In this document: positions 33,824-42,368 of the stretch, piece after piece
Layout of the letters: the number at the start of each line of letters is the position of its first letter
How positions within the stretch are numbered: position 1 is the stretch's first letter
Assembly: GCA_049976505.1 (NCBI GenBank)
Contig: JBMFIC010000009.1
Span: 1 to 49,980, forward strand
Direction: 5' to 3'
DNA: 49,980 nucleotides
DNA from: CAYFFZ01 sp049976505
GTDB taxonomy: Archaea; Thermoproteota; Nitrososphaeria; Conexivisphaerales; UBA164
The notes under the pieces: model-generated
Database searches by the model: none
Seen by the model: the letters and a program-made list of their open reading frames with translations, nothing else
Told to the model about the DNA's origin: nothing
Program-made: the position numbers and the translations under genes

Positions 33824-34432
33824 ATGGAAAGACTCTACACGCTTAAAGAAGCTAAAAAGCTGCTTGGAGTTACTACGAGAACCATTCAGCGCTGGGATAA
33901 GGAGGGGAAGATAAGGGTTGTTAGAACTGTTGGCGGTAGAAGGAGGATTCCTGAGAGTGAGATAAAACGCATACTTGGACTGAGGGAAGAAAGGGTTGTA
34001 GTAGGTTATGCTAGGGTGTCTTCTACAGCTCAGAGGGATGATTTGGAAAGACAGAAACAGTCCATAAAGGATTATGCCGTAAAGATGGGTTATGGAGAAA
34101 TCCAGGTTTTAGCTGATGTTGGCTCAGGGCTTAACGAGAATAGAAAGGGCTTTCTTAAACTTCTCGATATGGTTGCAGAGAGAAAGGTTTCAAAAGTAAT
34201 AATAGCATATGAAGATAGGCTTACGAGGTTCGGCTTTGGAACGCTCAGAAGGCTATTCCAAGCCTTCGGCACCTCTATTGAAGTAATAAACCATGAGGAA
34301 AAGGCTCCACAGGAAGAACTCGTTGAGGATTTAATAACTATCGTGTCTCATTTTGCGGGAAAACTCTACGGTAAGAGGTCGCATAAGTATAGGGAGGTTG
34401 TTGAAGGCGTCAGGAAGTTTGTATCAGGTTAG
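33824..34432 (+). CDS. tnpA: IS607-family serine recombinase (TnpA)
   Basis: 202 residues. The N-terminal MerR-like HTH is LYTLKEAKKLLGVTTRTIQRW followed by the wing VRTVGGRRRIPESEI, about residues 3-48. The catalytic small-serine recombinase domain is VVVGYARVSSTAQRDDLERQ (Ser of YARVSS), about 57-190, with the conserved Arg in YEDRLTRFGF. Clean start ATG and TGG/Arg-rich C-terminus. It catalyses excision and integration through a circular intermediate. Confidence 0.92.
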   Translation: MERLYTLKEAKKLLGVTTRTIQRWDKEGKIRVVRTVGGRRRIPESEIKRILGLREERVVVGYARVSSTAQRDDLERQKQSIKDYAVKMGYGEIQVLADVGSGLNENRKGFLKLLDMVAERKVSKVIIAYEDRLTRFGFGTLRRLFQAFGTSIEVINHEEKAPQEELVEDLITIVSHFAGKLYGKRSHKYREVVEGVRKFVSG

Positions 34433-35651
34433 GGCATATAATATAAAACACAATTACGATGTGAAGGATTTCCTAGAAGCATATAGGCTGATGCTTCAGA
34501 AGGCGATAGATGAGATATGGAACAGGATAACGTGGGTTGAACGATACAGGAATGGGAGGAAGAGGATGATTCCAATAATTCCAAAGGAGAACAGCTTCAA
34601 ACATCATTACTTGAGAAATCTCTTGATGGAAGATTGGAACTACTCAAAGCACTATGTTGACTCCGCTATAAAGCAGGCATACTCGATCATAAAGTCCTGG
34701 AGGAGAAGCTACATTAAAGGCGAAAGGAAGAGGAAGAAGCCCACAGTTGAAAAGAGATTTGTCAGGATTAAGGAGACGCTATACTCTTATCGTGAGGGAG
34801 TGATAAAAGTCAGTATCAGGCCATACGAGGAATACCTTGAGTTCAATATTTCAAAAGCCTGGTTTCTAAGCAGAGCTAAAGGACAGCTGGGAGAGCTGAT
34901 ATTGGGCGAAAAATACTTAACGATAACTTTCAGATCCAGGGGGAAGCAAAAAGAAGAAAGAGATAAGATAGCCTGGGACTCTAATGAGAAAAGCCTGGAT
35001 GGATTCAATCCCAGAGCAGGATGGGTAAGGATAGACCTGACAAAGCTTTTCCACATCCACAGAGTTTACGAGCTGAAGAGGAAGAGGCTGCAGAGCAGGG
35101 CATCGAAGAACCCGAGGTTGAAGGAAGTTTTAGAGAAGTATTCTAGACGTGAAAGGAACAGGGCCAGGGGCTTCATCCACGAACTCACTACACAATTAGC
35201 TAGAACCTTCAAGGGATACATCCACGGCTTTGAGAAGCTGGAGAAGAAGAGAATGCTGAAAAAATCGAGGAGGCATAACAGGAATGTTGCAAAGAGCGAT
35301 TGGAGGACAATATACAGGTTTATGAGTTATAAAGCCAGGACTGTAATCCTCAACCCGTATAACTCCTCAAAGAGGTGCTCCAGATGTGGGATGGTTAATG
35401 CCCCGAAAGGAGCACTATATGAGTGCAAATCCTGCGGGTTGAGGATAGACAGGCAACTCAACGCTGCCATAAACCTATACCTTCAGATGGAGGGGCTTTC
35501 TCCAAGCCCAAGGCTCTTTGAGGAGCTGATGAAGGCTTGGAGTGGGTTCACCCTGACAGGGGATGATGCTGATGAGGGCTCCGATGAACTCAAGAGGAGC
35601 CCTAGGCTGGTGAATCCCAAGGGCTACGTATGTCAATCAAGAACTACGTAG
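34419..35651 (+). CDS. tnpB: TnpB, RNA-guided nuclease of the IS607 element
   Basis: 410 residues from a TTG at 34419, just inside the tnpA 3' end; the ORF upstream of it is the shadow of tnpA. RuvC-I Asp in AWDSNEKSLDGF, RuvC-II Glu in IHGFEKLEKKRM, zinc finger CSRCGM...CKSCG and RuvC-III Asp in DRQLNAAINL are all present, so the nuclease should be active. The start remains uncertain. It is flanked by the broken dehydratase gene. Codon use is richer in AAA/AGA than the host's core genes. Confidence 0.88.
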   Translation: MYQVRAYNIKHNYDVKDFLEAYRLMLQKAIDEIWNRITWVERYRNGRKRMIPIIPKENSFKHHYLRNLLMEDWNYSKHYVDSAIKQAYSIIKSWRRSYIKGERKRKKPTVEKRFVRIKETLYSYREGVIKVSIRPYEEYLEFNISKAWFLSRAKGQLGELILGEKYLTITFRSRGKQKEERDKIAWDSNEKSLDGFNPRAGWVRIDLTKLFHIHRVYELKRKRLQSRASKNPRLKEVLEKYSRRERNRARGFIHELTTQLARTFKGYIHGFEKLEKKRMLKKSRRHNRNVAKSDWRTIYRFMSYKARTVILNPYNSSKRCSRCGMVNAPKGALYECKSCGLRIDRQLNAAINLYLQMEGLSPSPRLFEELMKAWSGFTLTGDDADEGSDELKRSPRLVNPKGYVCQSRTT

Positions 35652-36312
35652 CTCAGAACCCATTCGATCCGCTATCCCCTTTGCCGTTTCAAAGCTGGCC
35701 GCTATGCAGCTCTGCTCGATCTACAGGAGGGCCTACGGGCTTTACGTATCAATTGGAATACTTTTTGATCACACGAGCGAGGTCGGGAGCCAGGACAGCC
35801 TGACCCAAAGGGTTACCACCTGGGCTGCAAAGATGAAGCTGGGCGTGTTCGAGGACCTGGCCGTGGGGAACCTGAACGCTAGGAGGGACTGGGGGCACGC
35901 GAGGGATTTTGTGAGGGCCATGTGGCTCATGCTTCAGCAGGACAGGCCTGACGACTACGTCATAGGAACTGGGGAGCAGCACACGGTAAGGGAGCTGGTG
36001 GAGATGGCGGCAAGGGCTGCAGGGGCAAGCATAACGTGGTCAGGCTCGGGCAGCGACGAAAGGGGCGCTGTATTTTATGACGGGAGGAAGGTATCCGAGG
36101 TCTACGTGGATCCGTCGCTCCTGAGGCCCATAGAGTCGGAGAACTACATGGCCGACTACAGCAAGGCGCAGGAGGCTCTCGGGTGGGAGCCCACGATGAG
36201 GCTCAGGGACATAATCAGCTCCATGATAAACACTAAGTTCTACCTTCTATCTATAAGGAAGGGCCTTTAGCGATTCAAAAAGCTTAACTCTCCGTGCGGT
36301 TTAATACAGCCG

Positions 36313-37260
36313 TTGAGGGCCGCTGTTCTCGAGAGCTTTGGCGCTCCGTTCGTCATAAAGGATGTGGAGGAAAGGCCAGGACAGGGGGAGGTCGTGGTGA
36401 ATATAAAGGCGAGCGGGATATGCGGAAGGGATCTGGTCATCTGGAGAGGGGGCTTCAGAGGCCTCAGGCCCCCGCTGATCCTCGGTCACGAAATATTTGG
36501 GGAGCTTGACGGAAGAAGCGTGGGGGTCTTCGGCGCCATACCATGCGGAAGATGCAGGTACTGTGCCAGCGGAAAGGAGAACCTCTGCGAGAGCCTGATC
36601 TTTCTGGGAGAGGGAAGACCCGGTGGCTACGCTGAAAGGGTCTCGGTGCCTCCAGAGAACGTCTTCAGCCTTCCTGACTCTGACTACGTCAAGTACGCGG
36701 CGGCCACGTGCCCTCTGGCCACAGCAATTCATGCTGCGACGGTCGCGGGCGCTAAGAGGGGCGAGACGGCCCTCGTCACGGGGGCAGGGGGAGGCGTCGG
36801 AATACACTCAATACAGTACTTCAGGAAGCTGGGGCTGAAGGTTGTTTCGGTAACCTCAGAAGGAAAGAAGGACGTGGTCTCAAGGTACTCAGATGAAGTC
36901 ATAACGGATGCCCGCTTTTCCGATCACGTAAAGGACGTCGACGTCGTGTTTGAAATGGTCGGAGCCAGCACCATTAACGAGAGCCTGAGGAGCCTGTCTA
37001 AGGAGGGAAGGCTAGTCCTCATAGGCAACGTTGAGGGGAGGAGCCTGGAGCTGATCAGGCCGGCCCTGAGCATAATGAAGGAGCATCGCATAATCGGCTC
37101 AGCGGCGTTCACGAGAAGGGAGTACCTCAGGGCGGTTGAGCTGATTCATACGGGAGAGATCACGCCGCATTACAAAACCTACAGACTCGATGAAGTGAAC
37201 GAGGCGTACAGGGACCTTCTGAGCAGCAGGGTCATCGGCAGGGCCGTGCTTCTGCCGTGA
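36313..37260 (+). CDS. Zinc-dependent alcohol dehydrogenase (MDR family)
   Basis: 315 residues from a TTG at 36313. GICGRDLVIWRGG (catalytic zinc Cys), GHEIFGEL, the structural-zinc loop CGRCRYCASGKENLC and VTGAGGGVGIHSIQYFRKLG (NAD(P) site) are all present. It is a few residues shorter than the usual 340. It oxidises or reduces an alcohol or sugar alcohol. The AT-rich stretch AAAAAGCTTAA before it may carry the promoter. It is not clearly linked to the split dehydratase upstream. Confidence 0.9.
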   Translation: MRAAVLESFGAPFVIKDVEERPGQGEVVVNIKASGICGRDLVIWRGGFRGLRPPLILGHEIFGELDGRSVGVFGAIPCGRCRYCASGKENLCESLIFLGEGRPGGYAERVSVPPENVFSLPDSDYVKYAAATCPLATAIHAATVAGAKRGETALVTGAGGGVGIHSIQYFRKLGLKVVSVTSEGKKDVVSRYSDEVITDARFSDHVKDVDVVFEMVGASTINESLRSLSKEGRLVLIGNVEGRSLELIRPALSIMKEHRIIGSAAFTRREYLRAVELIHTGEITPHYKTYRLDEVNEAYRDLLSSRVIGRAVLLP

Positions 37261-37476
37261 GGCAGCTCGAGGTTCAGAGCTCAAACCCTAAGATCCTCTG
37301 AGAGGATTCTGGCAACGGCGCTGGTGCTCTCGTGCCGATGAGGGCGCAGGGCAGGACCACCGCGATGACCGGGCTGATCTTCACTGATCCCATGTCTCTG
37401 AGAACCGATATGAAACCGTCGTTTCAGAAAATTCCAGAGCGTTCCTTATAAGGCCGGACTGAAACACTATCCTCAA
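37261..37476. other. Intergenic region with possible gene remnant on the minus strand
   Basis: A minus-strand frame of about 55 codons, without a start and ending with TGA near 37277, reads GFISVLRDMGSVKIS then PVIAVVLPCALIGT. It looks protein-like but is unassigned. Promoter elements of the following gene should lie near 37450. Confidence 0.3.
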
Positions 37477-38649
37477 ATGAACGGGAAGGTAGCTTCAGCT
37501 ATAATAATAGCAATAGTAGTTGTCGCGGGACTGGCTTATGCGCTGCACTACATCATATCGTCACCCCAGCCAACGGGAACCCAGAAGGCATCCACCTCAT
37601 CGAGCACCCAGCAGGCAACGGTATTGTTCCCGGTAGCGCTCACGGATCCTCCCTCCGTGCCTCCAGGTACGACTGCCCTCTGGGTCAACTACAGCGGCGT
37701 TGTGCTGATAACTGACAACGGACAGTTCTACAAAAACATAACCGGCTCGGTGAACCTGCTTGAGCTGGTAAATGCTTCAAAGATAATAGCGGAGTTCTCT
37801 CTGCCCAGCAACACAACCGTTAATCAGGTGAGGCTCATCCTGTCCTATGCCAGCATCACGATAAACGGAACGTCGTACCAGGTGTTCCTTCCAAGCGGAG
37901 TGCTGAAGATCCCTGTTAACAGCGCCAGGACTGGAGTTCTGGTCGACCTGAGGCCTCACGTTGTGACGGCCCATGCAGGGAAATCCACGGAGTACATTCT
38001 TACCCCGGCTGCTACGGCAGTTCCATTCAACGCTTCCGCTTCAGTTGGGGAGATCGTTCCGCTCAGCCACGAGGTGGAGGAGGAGCTGAACAACGCCACT
38101 TCAGCCCTAACGGTGGTCTCGGCTTACATAAAGGCAAACGGAAACCAGACGATCCTAAGCGTAACTGTAAAGAACTTAGGGAACGAGCCGGCAACCGTCT
38201 ACGCCATAGGGGTCTCGGGCGACTGGCAGATAGTTGCAGTGTCAGGGAACTTCACCCATCACGAGGGCGATCCAGAGATTGAGAGCGAGGAGCTGGAGGC
38301 ACCCGTGTTCTTCTTCGTCTATCCCAACGGAACGCTCGTGCCGATCTACTCGGGTCCCTCGGCATACCAGAAAGCCATAAGCTTCTCAAACGCGAGCGAG
38401 GACTTCAGCCCGGCGATCAACTTCTCAGCGCTAAACGGAACAGGGCTGACCATTGAGCCGAACCAGACGGTTACACTGAACTTCTCAGGCACGATCATAA
38501 TCTCACACTTAACCCTGCGCTTCGAGGACGGCCAAGTAGCAGGCGGCGAGGTGTACCTGCTGCCATTTCCTGGAGAGGACTACTCGGTGAATCTGATAAG
38601 CGCTCCGCCCACAAACTCAACATATGAAATCAGCGAGATGCAGGACTGA
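37477..38649 (+). CDS. Membrane-anchored surface protein with DUF4382-type domain
   Basis: 390 residues. N-terminal anchor helix about 4-27 (ASAIIIAIVVVAGLAYALHY), a Ser/Thr/Gln linker, then an extracellular beta-rich region. ALTDPPSVPPGTTALWVNYS at about 55-75 resembles DUF4382 domains. Around 20 Asn-X-Ser/Thr sites (NYS, NIT, NTT, NGT, NAT) suggest heavy N-glycosylation in an archaeal cell envelope. A C-terminal helix is absent, so the N-terminal helix holds it in the membrane. A T-rich terminator follows. Confidence 0.75.
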   Translation: MNGKVASAIIIAIVVVAGLAYALHYIISSPQPTGTQKASTSSSTQQATVLFPVALTDPPSVPPGTTALWVNYSGVVLITDNGQFYKNITGSVNLLELVNASKIIAEFSLPSNTTVNQVRLILSYASITINGTSYQVFLPSGVLKIPVNSARTGVLVDLRPHVVTAHAGKSTEYILTPAATAVPFNASASVGEIVPLSHEVEEELNNATSALTVVSAYIKANGNQTILSVTVKNLGNEPATVYAIGVSGDWQIVAVSGNFTHHEGDPEIESEELEAPVFFFVYPNGTLVPIYSGPSAYQKAISFSNASEDFSPAINFSALNGTGLTIEPNQTVTLNFSGTIIISHLTLRFEDGQVAGGEVYLLPFPGEDYSVNLISAPPTNSTYEISEMQD

Positions 38650-38670
38650 GCCCAAAGGCATTATCTCTCA

Positions 38671-38690
38671 TTTTATTTTTTATCTTTTTT
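38671..38690 (+). terminator. T-rich transcription terminator after the surface protein gene
   Basis: TTTTATTTTTTATCTTTTTT begins about 20 bp after the TGA. Runs of T on the coding strand are the standard archaeal intrinsic terminator. Confidence 0.6.
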
Positions 38691-38821
38691 AGATGGATCA
38701 GCGAGATTGGGCTATCATGAAAAAGCTGGGCCGCAGCCCGCTGAGAGGATATGGGAACGGGCTCCCTGCATGCCAGCACATTGTGAAAAAACTTTTATTT
38801 GAGGTTTTAAAAATTTATGTC

Positions 38822-38974
38822 GTGAGTAAGAAGGAGTACAAGTTCCTGGTGATATTCAAGCCGAAGGAGAGCTGGGTAGACGACATATTCCTCGGAAACC
38901 TTCTGGGCGAGATACTCCTCAGGTACCAGAACGAGTCAAACGCGTTCACCGTTGAGATTAAAAGGATAGAATGA
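38822..38974 (+). CDS. 50-residue hypothetical protein coupled to the RNase H-fold gene
   Basis: The best start is GTG at 38822, after a TATA-like TTTTAAAAATTTATG; the longer ORF from 38693 begins before that TATA. The product (MSKKEYKFLVIFKPKESWVD...) has a beta strand, a helix and a final strand with Glu/Lys. Its TGA overlaps the ATG of the next gene (ATGA), which implies translational coupling. No family recognised. Confidence 0.55.
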   Translation: MSKKEYKFLVIFKPKESWVDDIFLGNLLGEILLRYQNESNAFTVEIKRIE

Positions 38975-39600
38975 AGCTCAGGCAGGTGTACATTTCAACC
39001 CTTAACGGGAGGGCCCTCTACTATTTTACCAAGTTGATGAAGTCCTACAGGCTGCCATACAGATACCTGCTGCCGGGCTCGGACCTCACCAGGAGCGGTC
39101 TCTACCTTACGACGAGGGAAGAGAACAGGGAAAGGCTGGGGGACAGGATAAACTTTGAGGACCTTAGCCTGGACGAGACGAAGGACATTCTAAGGATAGC
39201 ATCCGCTCTGATGAAGACAAGAAGCGTTGAGGTTGGTATAGATCCCGGGAAGAGGATAGGCGTTGCGGTTGTCCTTGGAGGCAGCGCGGTGATAGCCAGG
39301 ACCTACAGCGAGCTCTCTGAACTCATAGCGTTCGTGAGCAAGGTCATGTCCGTCTTCGATAAAATAACGGTTAAGGTTGGAGATGGAAACCAGGAGGTTG
39401 CAGAGAGGATCCTCATCGCCCTCTCCGACGTGCTGAGAAAGGACGACATAATGATGGTCGTAAGCGAAAGGCACACCACCCCAAAGGGCAATGCCACAGT
39501 GAGAAAGGACGCCCTCGCGGCCGTCAGGATAACGCGCAGGGAAGGGGCAGTTTACCACAGGGGGGACAAGGTTTTCAGCTGGAGGAGCGATCGGAGCTGA
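38971..39600 (+). CDS. RNase H-fold (RuvC/YqgF-like) archaeal protein
   Basis: 209 residues. The central core VEVGIDPGKRIGVAVVLGGS (about 87-106) is a ribonuclease H-like strand-loop-strand with the key Asp of the GIDPG motif. KITVKVGDGNQEVAERILIA and the C-terminal RKDALAAVRITRREG (Asp in the third motif) complete the core. The N-terminal 80 residues are a separate alpha/beta unit. Related archaeal proteins are conserved but poorly characterised. The 3' end overlaps the convergent transporter gene by 26 bp. Confidence 0.65.
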   Translation: MKLRQVYISTLNGRALYYFTKLMKSYRLPYRYLLPGSDLTRSGLYLTTREENRERLGDRINFEDLSLDETKDILRIASALMKTRSVEVGIDPGKRIGVAVVLGGSAVIARTYSELSELIAFVSKVMSVFDKITVKVGDGNQEVAERILIALSDVLRKDDIMMVVSERHTTPKGNATVRKDALAAVRITRREGAVYHRGDKVFSWRSDRS

Positions 39601-40510
39601 TGTAGGGACCGGAGCTGCTCTCGGTCAGAACTTCCCTGTAGGATTTGAAGAGCCCCCAGATTCCTATGATTCCCACAACTATGAGGACCAGGAAGAGGCC
39701 AACGTCAAGGGCGTTCAGGTTAGGTATCGGTATCCCTGTGGAAATCGCAAAGCTGTCTATGGACGGGATTGCCATCACAAGAAGCCCTATTATGATGAAC
39801 GCAAGCCCTCCATAGTAAAGCGTCCTCCCTGCGCTCCTCCTTGCCACCACCTTTATCTTGTCCTCGGTAAGCTTCTTCAGCCTGAGTATTGAGGCGAAGG
39901 CCGCTCCAAAGAGGACCTGCATCGTCATCGTTCCCAGACCGAACATGAGCCCTGGAAGAGGCGCATAGTAGATCGAGGGAACCTGAGGGGCCAGGATGAA
40001 AGTTATGACGGTTGCGTAGGCTCCAAAGCCAAAGCCGGCTATGACGCCATGCACAACGGTCATCTTCAGAGGCACCTCCTTTTCGTGAGCCTCGTGCAGG
40101 GGAATCCTCGATGCGCTGTCTGTGTGGTGCATCCTGCTTCCCAGCGCCACGTCAATGGGCAGGTGTATGTATCTCCCCCTAAGTATGTAGGATCCAGCCA
40201 AGGCCATCACTATCCCGACTATCACGTAAACCGGCCCATCGAGGTTGTACTTCATGTAGAAGTAGGCCAGGCCGAGGTATCCAAGCGTAGTAAGGAATGC
40301 CCTCTGGGCGGTGAATCCCAGGGAGAACAGGAACCCTGCCTTCATCCCCTTCCTCGTGCTGTACGAGCCTATCGAATAGCTGAACGTTATGGGCCAGGTG
40401 TGCTCATCCGGGGTCGCCCCATGCAGAAGGCCCAGGACATACGATATGATCAGTATCTCGGCAAGGGTAAGGCCAGATGGAGGGGACAGCAGGAACTATA
40501 TGAAGCTCAA
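39575..40510 (-). CDS. NicO/UreH-like membrane metal transporter, copy 2, with in-frame TAG near the start
   Basis: Six-helix protein with HGATPDEHTWPITFSYSIG (same signature as copy 1 at 5.6 kb) and later HEAHEKEVPLKMTVVHGVIA. The region before the first ATG (40345) is needed, because the motif and helix 1 (LTLAEILIISYVLGLLHG) lie before it. A TTG at 40510 overlaps the dtxR stop and has GGTGA at a spacing of seven, but meets TAG at codon 5 (40496-40498). CTG at 40492 or 40489 is the alternative. It is transcribed with dtxR. Metal substrate likely; direction unknown. Confidence 0.65.
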
Positions 40511-40917
40511 CCGCTCCTCACCAGGACCGGCTCACCATGGGGGCATCTTTCAGGCCTTCCAAGCTCCTCGTACAGCCTGTCGACGCTTTCGTCGTCCATC
40601 AGGTAGTCGATCTTGCTGCACTCCTCGCATGACTTCCTTGCGTCAAGCCCGTGCATGACGAACATTATTTCAAGAACCCTGTGGGCCTTGAGTATCCTTC
40701 CCACCATGATCTCCCCCTTCTCAGTAAGCTTGATTACGCCCCTCCTGAGGACCAGCAGGTTCTTCCTCTTCAGCCTCATGGCATACTCGTAGGCAGTTGG
40801 CTCCTTAACCCCAAAGGCGTCAGCGACGTCCTTGACCCTGACGGGGAACTCCTCTGAAAGCCTGAATATCGTGACCAGGTAGTCCCTTTCCCTCTTGGAG
40901 AGGGCCGCTCTGTTCAT
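40507..40917 (-). CDS. DtxR/MntR-family metal-dependent repressor
   Basis: 136 residues. The winged helix (about 1-62) carries ERDYLVTIFRLSEEFPVRVK, DVADAFGVKEPTAYEYAMRL, RKNLLVLRRG. The metal-binding and dimer domain has HRVLEIMFVMHGL, the Cys pair SCEECSKIDYLMDDESVDRL and RPERCPHGEPV. No SH3-like C-terminal domain, as in shorter archaeal members. It binds DNA when Fe(II) or Mn(II) is present. It is followed by the transporter; an ATTAGG-N5-CCTAAT site overlaps its promoter, so autoregulation is likely. Confidence 0.88.
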   Translation of the reverse strand: MNRAALSKRERDYLVTIFRLSEEFPVRVKDVADAFGVKEPTAYEYAMRLKRKNLLVLRRGVIKLTEKGEIMVGRILKAHRVLEIMFVMHGLDARKSCEECSKIDYLMDDESVDRLYEELGRPERCPHGEPVLVRSG

Positions 40918-40923
40918 GTAAAA

Positions 40924-40940
40924 TTAGGATTAACCTAATA
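40924..40940. promoter_or_regulatory. Perfect palindromic operator before dtxR
   Basis: ATTAGG-ATTAA-CCTAAT (6+5+6, perfect), between a TATA-like CTTATATTATT (about 40940-40950, minus strand) and the dtxR ATG at 40917. It has the same spacing and arms as 6323-6339. The divergent TATA box TTTTAAATA (40966-40974) for the dihydroorotase-like gene lies just beyond. Confidence 0.65.
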
Positions 40941-40995
40941 ATATAAGTGTCTTATGCTAAAAATTTTTAAATAGCTTCCAGTTCATGGTTAACTT

Positions 40996-42318
40996 ATGAA
41001 GGAGATAGCGGTTGTCAACGGCAAGGTTTACGTAGGAGGCGGGCTCGTTGAGGCCAGCGTCCTGATAAGCGATGGAAAGATAGCATCAATAACCAGGGGC
41101 GATGTGAAGGCCGACCAGAGGATAGACGCGCAGGGCGGGATTGTCCTTCCTGGGGCCATAGACGTCCACGCTCACGTAAACGACCCGGATTACCTCTACA
41201 GGGAGGACTTCGAGGATGCCAGCAGGGCCGCGCTGATTGGCGGAATGACGGCCTTCGTGGAGATGCCCCTCGTGAAGGACATAGACGACGAGGCGAGCTT
41301 TAAGGAGAGAAGGGAGATGGGGGAGAGGTCATCATACATAGACTTCGGGATACACGCCGGGTTCTTGAGGGAGAAGAACTACACCCGCATAGAGGAGCTA
41401 GCCGCTATGGGCCTAAGGACGTTCAAGGTGTTCACCTGCAGGCCGTTCAGGGCGCTTGACGAGCACATAATAAGGATGATGGAGAGCGCGAAGAGGTCTG
41501 CGTCGATGCTCCTCTTTCACGCGGAGGACGAGGGCATCCTCGACTACTACTTTGAGAGGCTCAGGGACAGGAAGGATCCTCTCTGCGTTCATGAGGCCAG
41601 GCCGCCCGAGGCAGAGGAGCTGGCGATAGACAAGGTCTCCATCTACGCGAAGCTTACCGGCGCAAAGATACACATAGTTCACCTGAGCAGCAGGCTGGGG
41701 GTGAGGGCCATACTTCAGGCAAAGAGGATGGGCGTCGACATAACCAGCGAGACCTGTCCCCAGTACCTGGTATTCACGAGGAAGGACGTTGAGAAGCTGG
41801 GGCCTTACCTGAAGATGGCGCCATCGCTCAAGGACGAGGCCGACAGGCTGGCGCTCTGGGAGGCGCTGGAGAAGGAATACGTTGAGATGGTTTCAACTGA
41901 TCACGCCCCGGGAACCAAGGAGGAGAAGAACGTGGGATACTCGGATCCATGGAAGGCGTGGGGAGGGGTTCCAGGAGTTGCCACCATGCTTCCGATCGTG
42001 TTCACCTACGGGTTCATGAGGGGGATGATTTCGCTCGAAAGCATGGTTAGGGTTCTGTCAGAGAACCCGGCGAAGAGATTTGGAATGAAGAACAAGGGCA
42101 GGCTAAGCCCGGGCTACGACGCGGACCTGGTGGTTATAGATCCGAACAGGGAGGTCAGGTTCGATGGATCGAAGATCTACAAGGTTGGCTGGTCCCCCTA
42201 CGATGGGATGATCCTCAGGGGCTTCCCCAGGTTCGTAATAGCGGGAGGGGAGCTGGCGGTGGATGACTACCAGTTCGTGAAGAAGGGAAGGGGGAAGTTC
42301 ATGTACCTGGAGCCCTGA
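40996..42318 (+). CDS. Cyclic amidohydrolase (dihydroorotase/allantoinase type)
   Basis: 440 residues. Metal ligands DVHAHVNDPDYLYREDFEDA (HxH), carbamylated Lys in RTFKVFTCRP, HAEDEG, IHIVHLSSRLGV and Asp in VSTDHAPGTKEEKN. The fold and length fit class I dihydroorotase, which closes the pyrimidine ring. The GGMTAFVEMPL segment also resembles allantoinase/hydantoinase, so the substrate stays open. TATA box at 40966-40974, about 22-30 bp before the ATG, with no Shine-Dalgarno, indicating a leaderless mRNA. Confidence 0.85.
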   Translation: MKEIAVVNGKVYVGGGLVEASVLISDGKIASITRGDVKADQRIDAQGGIVLPGAIDVHAHVNDPDYLYREDFEDASRAALIGGMTAFVEMPLVKDIDDEASFKERREMGERSSYIDFGIHAGFLREKNYTRIEELAAMGLRTFKVFTCRPFRALDEHIIRMMESAKRSASMLLFHAEDEGILDYYFERLRDRKDPLCVHEARPPEAEELAIDKVSIYAKLTGAKIHIVHLSSRLGVRAILQAKRMGVDITSETCPQYLVFTRKDVEKLGPYLKMAPSLKDEADRLALWEALEKEYVEMVSTDHAPGTKEEKNVGYSDPWKAWGGVPGVATMLPIVFTYGFMRGMISLESMVRVLSENPAKRFGMKNKGRLSPGYDADLVVIDPNREVRFDGSKIYKVGWSPYDGMILRGFPRFVIAGGELAVDDYQFVKKGRGKFMYLEP

Positions 42319-42368
42319 GCTAAACGTAAATAAAGCTTAAATAACGTATCTGCAAACATCTATTGAAA

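Larger units (their letters stand above)
33773..35658 (+). mobile_element. IS607-type insertion sequence (serine recombinase + TnpB)
   Basis: About 1.89 kb, approximate ends, carrying tnpA and tnpB in the same direction with a short overlap. IS607 elements insert without target duplication, and no duplication is visible. The TnpB 3' end and the flanking sequence downstream (CCCATTCGATCC...) would supply the omega-RNA scaffold and guide. Both genes look intact, so this copy may be active. Confidence 0.8.
33193..36270 (+). pseudogene. GDP-mannose 4,6-dehydratase-like gene split by two mobile elements
   Basis: Three in-order parts. 33193-33471 carries ITGALGQEGVLLAELLKSRR (NAD site) and IYHLAAQTHVLESF. 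33626-about 33772 carries NVIGTENVLRAVRALGLKSR, IFFASSAEIYGNP (catalytic Ser). About 35659-36270 carries FAVSKLAAMQLCSIYRRAYG (related to the YxxxK region), LFDHTSEVG, RDWGHARDFVRAMW and LGWEPTMRLRDI. Excising 33472-33625 joins NPAY to TLQVNV exactly. At the second junction, either TPLTPIRSAIPFAVSK in frame or a one-C deletion from TPFDPLSPFAVSK is possible. The enzyme made GDP-4-keto-6-deoxymannose for surface glycans; it is now broken. The YxxxK Tyr appears as Phe. Confidence 0.85.
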
